A stretch of 64,000 nucleotides of DNA from Scilla litardierei. Its lineage: Eukaryota > Streptophyta > Magnoliopsida > Asparagales > Asparagaceae. The DNA is taken from positions 154,920,817-154,984,816 of the forward strand of contig CM061132.1 in NCBI GenBank assembly GCA_030789695.1, written 5' to 3'. Shown here in pieces: positions 34,601-44,185 of this stretch. Positions within the stretch are counted from its first letter, which is position 1; each line of letters starts with the position of its first letter. Both the position numbers and the translations under genes were made by a program. The notes beneath the pieces are model-generated. The model was not told the origin of the DNA and did no database searches. It saw nothing but the letters and a program-made list of their open reading frames with translations.

Positions 34601-35485
34601 AAGTAAATGTACAAAATTATATTACAGATCTTTCAAAATGTGAACTAAGTGTACACGAGACAGATCACCACTCGTGATATTGCAAACATATTTATCTGCA
34701 TATTAAAATGGACACAAAAATCACCTTATCCGGGCTGAATTTGAGCTTGAATCGAGAGAGACTGTGCGACAAACCCAAGCTCATCGGAGCAAGATCTTGG
34801 ACACCCAACCCAGATATGAGCTCAGTCAGCTGGGTCCTCACTCCTCTCATCAACTCCATAACAGCATTATTGTGAACACACTCTATTTTCTAATCACAGA
34901 TAATTCAAAGCAAAATATGAGAAAATTATAATGTGCACAAATTCGTGAGCCCAAATAAACAAATAATCAACAAAGAAACCAACCAGCTTCTCTTTTATCG
35001 CATTCCCGAGCTTGGAATCAGCAACAGCAAGAGATTCGCCCTCGCAGTGAGAACGAAGAAATTTACGGAGATCCTTGCTGGGCTTGCTATCAATCAGCAA
35101 GGTGGAAGATGATAAAGCCTCTGATATGTTCTCAAATTTACTGAATGCTTTCAACTTAACAACCTACAAAAAAATTAAAAAAATTCATAAATAAAAGAAG
35201 CGCAAACATGTAACAAACGGGAGGGAAATGGGAAAAAAAGGTGGTACCTTTCTAGCTGATTCTGATGTAGAAAACTCCTTCCATAAATCCTGAAAATAAA
35301 AGGGTCAAAAGAGTTTGATCATAATGGGAAAATAAAGCTAATATATGAAAATTCGAGGACTGAACTTCGAAAAATTGATGAAAAATGAGCAGATATTGGT
35401 AGAATACCTCAACTTTCGACAGCTTGCCTTCGTCCAGGACTTTAAAGAGGGCAAACCCTGCTGGGGTTTCGAAGAGGACTAACAT
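28212..35485 (-). CDS. NOP58: NOP58, box C/D snoRNP core protein, nine exons
   Basis: Core protein of box C/D snoRNPs, which guide 2'-O-methylation and processing of rRNA in the nucleolus. Exons by splice sites and phase: 35485-35408, 35289-35248, 35163-34984, 34889-34725, 34534-34334, 34236-33940, 29241-29041, 28925-28791, 28703-28212, giving 596 residues. The start is the ATG at 35485 ([14 protein letters not shown], the family N-terminus). NOP5 N-terminal domain residues are 1-155. The coiled-coil and Nop domain follow ([72 protein letters not shown]), then a lysine/glutamate-rich C-terminal tail of about 160 residues typical of plant NOP58. All exons are whole codons, so every intron is phase 0. 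Seven introns are 84-190 nt; intron 6 is 4.7 kb and carries repeats. No internal stop or frame change is seen; it appears intact. Confidence 0.95.
29527..29694. repeat. 68-bp direct repeat in NOP58 intron 6
   Basis: Two copies about 101 bases apart (29527-29593, 29628-29694) share GGTCTGTTCACA and AGTCAAGGTCACATATCCT, with a few differences. Confidence 0.8.
30225..30856 (-). mobile_element. TRIM-like miniature LTR element in NOP58 intron 6
   Basis: Two direct repeats beginning TGTTAGAGACCCAGC (30225 and 30598) and ending near 30429 and 30856 flank about 170 bases. On the minus strand TGGTATCAGAGT (30584-30595) sits 2 bases inside the right repeat, matching the initiator-Met primer site. Termini, repeat size (about 205 and 259 bp) and lack of coding capacity fit a terminal-repeat retrotransposon in miniature. 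The right repeat carries extra partial copies of its own first 45 bases. No target duplication is obvious. Confidence 0.65.
30857..33939 (-). other. Remainder of NOP58 intron 6, no gene seen
   Basis: AT-rich DNA. A 50-bp tandem duplication (CCACTCTTACCTTGTAATTT twice) lies at about 32581-32679 and a short TTGC microsatellite at 33774-33791. No exon, RNA gene or transposon protein was recognised. Confidence 0.6.
31569..31685. repeat. A-rich low-complexity tract
   Basis: Runs of C then A with AAAAC and AAAC repeats in NOP58 intron 6. ORFs reported across it in either strand would be artefacts. Confidence 0.85.
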
Positions 35486-35599
35486 TTCTTGCAAATTTTT
35501 ATGAAACTAATAAACTAGATACAGAGAATAAAAGAAAAAAGAAGAAGAAGAAGAAGGGGAAAAAATGGAGCAAAGAGAGAGACGCCAACAGAAAGGAGA

Positions 35600-35660
35600 A
35601 AGAAAGTTAGGGTTTTGATGGGGTTTTTAAGGGGAGGAGAAGCGTATGGGCCCCGAGCCC
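35600..35660 (-). promoter_or_regulatory. NOP58 promoter: telo box and site II
   Basis: A telo box (AAACCCTAA on the minus strand, 35607-35615) lies about 120 bases upstream of the ATG. A TGGGCC core (site II element, 35647-35652) lies about 40 bases further. This pairing is known from promoters of plant ribosomal-protein and ribosome-biogenesis genes and fits NOP58. The leader between contains CT- and TTC-rich runs. Confidence 0.6.
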
Positions 35661-36149
35661 GTAGTAATGAACCTAAATACACGCCGTTGGTTTGTTGGTG
35701 GGAGTAACTCAGCCGTCGATTGACTGAAGTGGCATTTTCTTCACTATTTCTTGGATTAATTTCGGTAAACCCTTTTTACTGTGGACGGTTCTCATTAACC
35801 CCTACTATTCTGTTTTTGTCTCTGATGTTATGAATGGTCTATAGTACTATAATTAGTCTATCCTGTAATGATATGAACTTTTTTTTATAAATAAACATCT
35901 ATGAGATTTCGTAGAAAGCACTTCATATTAGCATGTTCTTCCATGAGAAAGAGAGAGACTAGACGTTGCGAAAGATTTAACGGACCACAGAGGATCGAGA
36001 GATTGTTGTTGTTTGGATGTTAACGAATCAGATCCGTTTAGCTCGCGGATGCTCACCCAACTCAACCATCTTTCTTTCAAATCGATCTAGAAGTACATCT
36101 AAACCCCCGGTTAATTTGATCATAATCAGATCTTCTTGCGCGTAGATAC
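35661..36149. other. No gene seen
   Basis: Upstream flank of NOP58 leading into a decayed copia element. No coding region or RNA gene recognised. Confidence 0.5.
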
Positions 36150-36219
36150 CCTAGATCACACCAAAAAAATGGGGGAGAACGCGGCGCCCACCTAAATGGA
36201 AAAGGAGTTCACTTAAGAA

Positions 36220-36876
36220 GACCACGTGAACAAGATTCTTGAGTATCTCACACCGGAATGGGGTAGAAAGGCCACAGCTATAGAGGAAGGAAACGACACT
36301 TCCAATCTCACTTTGGAAGAATTGATTGCCAACCTCGCCGTATATGAGAACCGCTTCCAACAAAGGGCTTCAAGAAAATCTTAAGGGCACGCAAGTCTCA
36401 AAACTCTAAACAAAGATTATCTAATGAACATATTTGTTTTGAGTGCAACAAGCCAGTGCATTCAAGAGAGATTGCACATTGCTAAAAAGAAAGGGAAAGG
36501 ACAAGAAAAGAGCTCAATAAGCTAAAAAGAAAAACGTTTAATGCATGGGACACGAGCCCCAGGAAGACAAATGTATCTTCATCATCTAAAAGTGAAAAAG
36601 AAGAGAATGCATATATGTGATTCATGGTCAAAACGGACAATGAGCTAAATTACTATGAGTCACACTCTAGTGATAGTGCTCTAGTGATGATGAGTGTGAT
36701 TGGGAGGGTGAGTATCGCAAGCTTTATGTCGAGCATGAATAAAATTAAGAGAATTTCTTACTCTCAAGAAAAAGAATAAAGAATGTAATACTAATTCTTC
36801 TAATCTTGATTTAGAAAAGATCAGGGAAGAAAATAAAAAATTGGCTAGTAAAAATAAAGAATTGGATAAATTGAAT
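36220..36876 (+). pseudogene. gag: SIRE-like gag remnant, first part
   Basis: In broken frames: TAIEEGNDTSNLTLEEL near 36270-36320 aligns with AIEEGNDMNKYTVVQL in the gag of the young SIRE element. A decayed zinc knuckle (FECNKPVHSREIAHC) follows at 36438-36485, then a charged coiled-coil-like stretch near 36780-36870. Many stops. Confidence 0.65.
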
Positions 36877-37575
36877 GGCTTAATTTCGCAAAACTCTCAT
36901 ATTTTTGCTGAATTACAAAAAATTAATGATTACTATGATATAATCGCAAAACTACCTCATACTTTCATTTTAGGTTTCAAAAAAGTCCCAAACATGACGG
37001 CTGTTTGTTTGTCGTGAGCACGTGATGGTCATGTGTCAAGTAATGCTTAAAATGCCATTTGACTTACTTTTATATTGTGCGCTTAATTTCACAAAACTAA
37101 CCCCATACTTTTGCTGAATTTCAAAAAACTATCTCTTACTATGATATAATCGCAAAACTACTGCATACTTTCATTTTAGGTTTCAGAAAAGTCTTCCAAC
37201 GTGACAATAGATTGCTTGACGTGAGTACGTGATGGTCAAGAGTCAATTAATGTCTAAAATGCCCGTTAACTTATTTTTTGTAATGCCCCATACCCGGGAG
37301 CGGTTACTTTTATACCAGTTTGTGCAGGTCCTGTAGTTACCAGTGAAAACAACGTGGAGCAAGTAGAAATTGACAGAATTTAAAATACTCATTTCATTAT
37401 CATCATGTCAGAGTTACAACGTTATATACAATAAAAGGAAAGTACATCATCACTCTAATGCGAAAACATAAATACATGAATGAAGATACAATGTCACTCA
37501 CACCCAACCGGTCCTCAAAGCTTGTCGCTCTGAACCAGAAACTCTGCCTCCTCGTACAACGGTGCCTCCGCATAG

Positions 37576-37809
37576 TCTTCGTATATCGGTAATAGAACGT
37601 AACCAGTCCTCCGCAGCCAAGGCGTCCTCTCGTCCAGTAAAAGTCGGCGGCCGTAATGACCGAAACTGCTGCACTCCTCCATCCTGTCTAGGTTCCCTCT
37701 GTATTGTCTGGACCATCTCTCGCAAGGCCATGTCTGAGATCTGATGCACCATGTTCGAGCCAGAGTTGTTGCCCGACCCGGATCCTGATCCCGATGCGTT
37801 TTCAGCCAT
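37576..37809 (-). pseudogene. gag: gypsy gag N-terminal fragment
   Basis: Starts MAENASGSGSGSGN at 37809 and reaches the conserved gag opening (RPPTFTGREDALAAEDWLRSI) before being cut off at the deletion junction near 37576. The frame upstream of the ATG is leader, not coding. Confidence 0.75.
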
Positions 37810-37969
37810 AGTCAATCTCCTAGATGCTCTGCGTCTCCTGCATACGTAAACTTTTATACGCATGCACTCATAAATAAAGTTTAACTCAATAGGGGATCTC
37901 AAATACGTAATTCCCACTTGCTCTACACTGTCCACGAGGTGGTTGCATGGACCTGCATGGGCCACCACT

Positions 37970-40346
37970 TGTAACACCCCATACCAGGGAGCAGTTACTT
38001 TTATACCATTTTGTGCAGGTCCTGCAGTTACCAGTGGAAACAACGTGAAGCAAGTAAAAATTGACAGAATTTAAAATATACATTTCATTACCATCATGTT
38101 AGAGTTACAACGTTATATACAATAAAAGGAAAGTACATCATCACTCTAATGCGGAAACATAAATACATGAAATGAAGATACAATGTCACTCACACCCAAC
38201 CAGTCCTCAAAACTCGTCGCTCTGAACCGGAAACTCTGTCTCCTCATACAACGGTGCCTCCGCGTAGTCTTGTTGGTCACCTAGTGGCAACAACAGAAGT
38301 GGTACCACCGCTCAATAGAGTAGATATATCAAACCAAGCAACAACAATGATAACGATTCATGAATAGAGAAATACATTAGCGAACCTGTGTAAGTGGTGA
38401 TGGGCCAATGCCTAACATGTTATGGTAGTTTCGATATTGTTCACTTACTATGAGACTATACTATTAAGTTTGTTCAATTTCAATCTTAAACTTATAACGG
38501 AGAGCACGATGTGCAACCTGGAGACCATCTTGGACCGCGTGGAGCTACCCCGGGCCGAGTCTAGAAGTCAACTGTGACGGGACTCAGGATCCATAAGTGG
38601 ACATCCTCCCAGATATGGGCCGAAAGCAGGGCTCCAATCGCTCCCGCACTCTCTCATTTATAAGTTTCCCAACCCCAATGAGTTATGTAAAGTTGTTCAA
38701 TTAACGGTTTGATGGTGCATCCAAATTCCATGTCAGGTAATGTCATTTATCTTACTCATTATCTCAACTTACGCAATCTAAAGGGTTTCTTTATATCATG
38801 TCAAGATACATTATCTGCTTTCAACCAAACATATGCATCAACTATTGGATCAAGTCCAATTTACTTTCAATTCATGTGTCACCTTTAAATTGCGTAATCG
38901 AAATATGAGATCAGTTCTACAATCAGGTTTTCCATGGAATTTAACAAGTTGAGTACACATATAGAGACTTGCATTTAGGATAAATTACTGATGACACTCC
39001 TTCTCCTTCACATAGTATATATTTAAGAGATCTGAATTTACGACTTGCATGAACTTGATAAACTTGCATTCAGTCCTATACACCCAACAAACTTGCATTC
39101 AATTTATGCTTACTTAAGAAATCTGAATTCAAAGGCCCAAGATATACACATTACACTAACTGAACTGAGAAAAATATCGAACTGAAATAGTTGTACTTCC
39201 ATTCATTCTCAATTTTGTTGAAATTAAATCACTAAAAGTGTGGATAGAAAAGTTAATATTTTGGGGATCAGATTGTGGGAAATTTCATCACGCTGTGGGG
39301 GGTACCCGAACTTGCGGCAAGGTCTACGGGGACTGTAATTCTATCAGCAAGGAACCAGGTCAAAGGATTATCAACTGCGAGGGATATGAGGGTTTTCTGA
39401 GGTTTAGATATCAATTCAGAAGGTGATGCACTAAAACAGTGAACACCGAAACCCCAGGTAGTTAAATCATGATAACGGAGAGGTTTTAGAACCAGGCAGA
39501 GGCCGAAACTCCCCACAAAGTAAAAGGGAATACTGAAACTACAAGGCAGAACCATCCTCAAGAGAAAACCCACGGCCAGACAGGTTAAGGGAGGCACTGA
39601 AAATATTTACACTAGCGATTCATAATCACCGAGACCCCAGGCCAAGCAAGAAGGGAGCCAACCCCACAATAATCAGACAATAGGGATTAAAACCCTAAAA
39701 CATTTTTCCTTCATCATCCTATCCCATAGATCCGATTTCCGCATAGATTTAAGTACGAATTTCATTTCAAAAATTAAACATAAAGGAATCGAAATCATCT
39801 GAAGCTTAGTAAGATAAGAGTCTACCTTTTTGAAGCCAAAAAAATCAAGAAACCCAAGAACGAAAGCCCTAGCAGAAATCCGGATAATACCCGCAAGGAG
39901 ATAGCTTCCAGATCCGAGAAAGATCAATCCGAAAAAACCCACAAAGTTTAAGGAACTTACAGTTTTCGTAGCACTAGGAGAAGAGGGGAGATCTGAAGAT
40001 ATAAACTCAAAGGAGCCATTGGAGAGAAGATCGTGGAAAATGATCGAGGCGCGAGATCGTGGGGAGATCCTCGTGTGAAACCGAAGGCGGCGAGGGGAGA
40101 CGGCTGCGATTCTTGTGGAGGAGAGAGAGACAAGACAGGGCATGGCGTCGATCGCTCGGAGCGAGCGAAGCGCCCGTGCGAGAAAGAGCCGCTGCAAGCC
40201 CTAGAGGGGATCGGGGGAATCGAGTCTGATAAAAATGAGAGGAGATAGAGAGCTGGTGAAAAAAATAAGGAAGCTCACTTGGGCTTGGGCTGATGGGCGG
40301 CCCAAAAGAAAAAGAAAATGTGTTTAAAAAACGACGACCCATTACA
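37970..40346 (-). repeat. 5' LTR of the deleted gypsy element
   Basis: About 2.38 kb, minus strand TGTAATGGGTCG to GGGGTGTTACA. It contains an exon-like, GC-richer segment (39960-40250) ending in a strong splice donor (ACT|GTAAGTTCC at 39961/39960). I read that as the transcribed LTR leader and not as a host gene exon. Confidence 0.7.
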
Positions 40347-40349
40347 CTT

Positions 40350-40960
40350 TTATAATATTTTTTGGGTGTTACTATTTCAAGAGGAAAAGTAACAGACCAA
40401 TCAAAAGAATTGAGCGGCACTTCTCCATTCCAATCGCAGATCTGTGTGGAAGTTCAACAAAGATGCCTTTGTGTTCATCATCTCGTCGTGTGGCGTGTCG
40501 TTGCTTTTGCAGTGGGGTGGTCCTCCTTAAGAGATCTGTAACAAAAAAGAACCCCGATCATTTGTTTTGGAGATGCCCTAATTTGGAAGGCGATGGATTG
40601 CACCTATTTCAGGTGGGCAACCGACGATGAAATCTTTAAAAGACCAACAGATCAATCATGTCTGTTGGTTTATTGGAGACTTCATCGTCGGTTGCCCACC
40701 TGAAATAACCGCAATCCATCGTCTTTCAATTAGGGCATCTCCAAAACACATGATCAGGGTTCTTTTTTTCTCCAGATCTCTTGAGGACGGCCCCATAGCA
40801 AAAGCAACAACCCGCCACATGATGAGATGACGAACACGAAGACATCTCTGCCGAACTCCCAGACAAATCTGGGATTTGAATGAAGAAGGGTCGCACAATT
40901 CTTTTCCTTGGCCTTTTACTTTTCTTCTTGAAATAATGACCCCTAAAACATTATTAAAGT
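40350..40960. repeat. Inverted duplication of a GRF zinc-finger gene fragment
   Basis: Arms of about 300 bases (about 40350-40651 and 40660-40960) are complementary with a loop of under 10 bases (AACAGATCAATCATGTCTGTT at the tip). Both arms carry pieces of a GRF-type zinc finger: the left arm reads KNPDHLFWRCPN in the plus direction. The right arm, on the minus strand, reads HVFWRCPN and then MDCGYFRWATDDE, the C-YFRW-D end of the domain. A transcript across it would fold into a near-perfect long hairpin. It is the heart of the inner foldback element. Confidence 0.7.
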
Positions 40961-41334
40961 AAGTCAAATTGAATTTTAGGCATTACTTGTCACCTAACCA
41001 TCACTGCTCATGTCAAACAAGCGGTCTTCACATTGGAGACTTTTCTGAAACCTAAAATGAAAGTATGATGTAGTTTTTTTTTGGAATTTAGCGAAAGTAT
41101 GATGTAGTTTTGCGAAATTAAGGCTTAATTGATTCGCTGAAAGGAGATGGGTCACACGATATTATTAAAGTGAGTGAAATTTCGTCAATTCAATTTTTCG
41201 TTAACAGCCGTTAGGGGGGTTTATTGAAACATGAAAAGTTTAGGGTAGTTTTGCGAATATATCATAATAAGATGTATTTTTTGGAATTCAGCAAAAGTAT
41301 GAGGTAGTTTTGCATAATTAACCCTGAATTGAAT

Positions 41335-41640
41335 AGGAAACTTAGTTTAGAATATAAATACCTAAGTGACAGGTTTAATGATTAGAGAACACATTGACCA
41401 CTATTAGAGCCAAACATGATGATTTATGTAGGAATGTTGTTAGGTTTAATGTGGGTAAGGAAAAATTAGATGATTTAATTATCTCACAAATAACTTCGAG
41501 TAGTAAGCATGGCCTAGGATATAAGACCAATCAAAATGCATAGATTAGTAAGTATCATAGGGTTCGTAAAACTACAAATGGATTCATTAAAGTTTGGATA
41601 CCCAAGAGAGGGACCATCCAAATAAATGATGGATATGTTT
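41335..41640 (+). pseudogene. gag: SIRE-like gag remnant, last part
   Basis: Continues the gag interrupted at 36876: EYKYLSDRFND, then NVGKEKLDDLIISQ and SSKHGLGYKTNQ, comparable to the coiled-coil end and GLGY block of SIRE gag. There is a premature stop within it. The duplicated bases AATTGAAT on both sides mark the insertion point. Confidence 0.6.
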
Positions 41641-42246
41641 ATGGTTTTATGAACAATGTTCATTAGAGCAATGATTAATGAATGATGAATATGTTTATAG
41701 TTTTATGAACAATGTTCATTAGAGCAATGATTATAGATTTTTCATCTGATAGAAAATCTAAACCCAGTTCCTTACTTTTTGATTGCTAACCCCCTGGACT
41801 CAAAAGAAATGAGTACCAAATTTCATAATTTTTAGGTACTTAAGTACATTTGGGGAGAAAAGATTGCTTTCTTGCTTGCCTCCAAAAGAAACTTCATAAT
41901 TTGTATATTTGGAGGGGAGGATCAAATTGAATAATCTTATTTGCAGTGGAGATCTATTGCTAAAGTTTTTGCAAATTATTTTTCTGTGTAAACATGTATT
42001 ATTTTTCATTATATTGAGTCACACTTTGGATACATGCATATATTTAGGTGAGAGTTTAATTGCATGTGTGGGTAAAATTTTAAAAACTTCATATGTTTTT
42101 AAAAAAGGAAGAGAGATCACTTTTAAATTGAATATCTTTTTGTTGATAACAAATGTAGAGAGAGATATTAGATGTCATGAATATGTTTGCACAAATATTT
42201 TTAGTATTATGCATGCATTGTTTGTCATCACCAAAAGGGAGGATAA

Positions 42247-43489
42247 TGTTGAGATATTGAGTCTTACCCCCACGTGGTTTAATGATGAACAACAATAAGT
42301 GCATCTAATATAGTTCGAGTAAGAATCATATTATAGCACTCACGAAGCTAAGTGATGAGCAAACAAGGTAAAGGACTGTTTTGGTGCAAGACATGTGCAT
42401 GCAGAATGGATATGCATCACATTAGACTTCAATGTAATAGTATTAGTGATGTATTTACTTTTGCCTAACATGTTAAAGCCTTGTTAGAAGTCACACACAC
42501 TTAGGATTACATATAAAATGATTTAAAGTGTTTTGAAGTATTGAGATGTTTTTAAAGCTAAACACCTATGGATCAGAAAAAGGTTTGACTATTTTATGAT
42601 AATTGTCGACACTTTTGAATGGGAAATGAGTCGTGTCCTCAGGACTCCAAAAGAGTCGACCGAATCTTTGCTGGTAGTTGACCATAGTTGATTGGGGCGT
42701 CAACTACCAAATGTATGGCGATCGACTGCTTTGACTTAACGACAGATTTCTAGATTTTTATGGTATCTTGTTTTTTAACCGTTTGAATGGTATTTTGGGA
42801 AACAATTTTCAACGGGTTTTCACCCCTATTCAAGCTAAGTAGTTGAGGCTTTTATGCTAACATTAATGAGCAAAATCAAAATTTTAAAAGCATTTTCTAA
42901 GTTGTTTTTCAAAGCCCTAAAGGTCTCTTCTTTGACTTATATTCTAAAGTTTTTGATTTCTTTAGCAAACATTTTTCTTGATCTCCTAATGCTTTAATTT
43001 CCTCATTTTTGGAGATCATACTATGACCATCACTCACTCTACAAGCTTCAAAGTAAGGCTATAGAAAATGTGTTACTTTCATTTAAACGAGTGAGTAAAA
43101 ATCCTCGAAGTGTTGAGGTGGTAAGTCTTAATTTCTTGAGAAGAAATTGGTTGTAAAAAAGACCTCTTGGGAAGAGGCAATTATAAATATTTGGAAAATA
43201 GTGAACTGAACCGAGTGAGATTTGGATGGCTGGAGTATGATAAGTGCCTAAGTGGGACTTGGGTATCCGAACTTGGGTATACTTGTGTTTGCGTTTGATT
43301 CAATTTTCTGTGTTGCAATTATATTGTTCTTGTGATTTTAATTCCGTTGCATACTTGACAAGCGTTATTTTGTTGATTAAGTTAGATTTGGGTAACATCA
43401 TTTGTTAACTTAGTTAGAATTTCTAGAAGGAGTTTTAATCTTTCATTGGATACTAATCACCCCCTTTAGTGACTACTTGACATCATCCA
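42247..43489 (+). repeat. 3' LTR of decayed SIRE-like element
   Basis: From TGTTGAGATATTGAG to the CTAGTGACTACTT-like end (CACCCCCTTTAGTGACTACTT at 43459-43479). At 42650-42735 it has a loose dyad cluster (GAGTCGACCGAA, GGTAGTTGACC, GTCAACTACC, GATCGACTGC), related in design to the arrays of other SIRE-type LTRs here. Confidence 0.6.
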
Positions 43490-44185
43490 CGGGATCCAAT
43501 AATATGATGGTGTTTAGCCTAACCCAAATCATCGTGTCGTGAACACAACTGAGCGCTGGAGTAAGTTAGGACTCGAAAAGAAAGTAAAGCTCTGACTAGA
43601 ATATTCTTTATGGTATGTTGTGCAAACTCAAAGGCCATAAGTGACTAGGGGTAAAAACCGATAAGGGAATCACATATGATGTGATTGATGAAGAGTCATC
43701 TATTGATCGCAGAGTTAAAAACTTGTTGGGCAAACCTATGGGTGTAAAACTCAAGGTGGTTGGATCACTTTCCCACAAAATATTGCTATTCGTTCAATCT
43801 CTATAGGGTTAAGATGAACACAAAAATATTGAGAGGATCTAGTAAGATGAAAACCAATCTAATTATGTTTAAAAATTATGAATGCGTGCTAAATTAAAGG
43901 GTTCCTTTTTTTGCAGCATGCCGACCAGACTTAAATATATCCTAAATAAGAATTGGCGGATTGGCGATAACAATGATGACTGAATAAGGAATATAAACCT
44001 GCACTGGAGCAAAGAAAGAAGGGGCATCCTGATGCCCCAACTTCTGCTATAATGGATATACAAAGTATAGTCCTTTCTATGACTTCTAATGCATGTGTAT
44101 TAGATACCGGTGCGGACTCTCATATCTGAAATAAGTTACAAGGAATGAGAATTAATAGAATGATGGAAAAGGATGAGATCATTCT

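Larger units (their letters stand above)
37279..40346 (-). mobile_element. Gypsy element with large internal deletion
   Basis: Minus-strand element: full 5' LTR 37970-40346, short leader, start of gag (ATG at 37809), then a direct jump at about 37576 into the last 297-307 bases of the 3' LTR (37279-37575). Flanks TTTTT/CTTTT form a one-mismatch target duplication. The leader GTGGTGGCCCATGCAGG is shared with the gypsy element at 1-5778. Pol and most of gag are deleted. Confidence 0.75.
36877..41324. mobile_element. Nested Mutator-like foldback elements
   Basis: The outer ends are inverted repeats (GGCTTAATTTCGCAAAACT at left, complement of GTTTTGCATAATTAACCC at right) flanked by TAAATTGAAT/TGAATTGAAT, a 9-of-10 duplication typical in size of Mutator-like elements. 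A second, inner pair of the same inverted ends lies at about 37080 and 41124, so a sibling appears to have inserted into the first. The inner element is an almost continuous palindrome with arms of some 500 bases, broken on the left by a gypsy insertion (37279-40346). No transposase is present. Classification as Mutator-like rests on duplication length and long inverted repeats. Confidence 0.55.
36150..43489 (+). mobile_element. Decayed SIRE-like copia element, pol deleted
   Basis: Gag pieces at 36150-36876 and 41335-41640 are separated by a 4.4-kb Mutator-like insertion. Pol is missing. A SIRE-style 3' tail (GTTTGTCATCACCAAAAGGG at 42220) leads into the 3' LTR (42247-43489). The same tail precedes the 3' LTR of the young element at 59046. 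The 5' LTR is not seen, so the 5' end is truncated. Confidence 0.65.

Noticed and set aside
28704..35407. Box C/D snoRNAs hosted in NOP58 introns
   Set aside because: I looked for C box and D box pairs with terminal stems in the short introns and saw none. The long intron was only skimmed, so a snoRNA there is not excluded.
39673..40420. Gene-like 5' exon with strong GTAAGT donor on the minus strand
   Set aside because: It lies wholly within an LTR of a gypsy element with matching ends and target duplication, and no downstream exons are found. I read it as the LTR leader.
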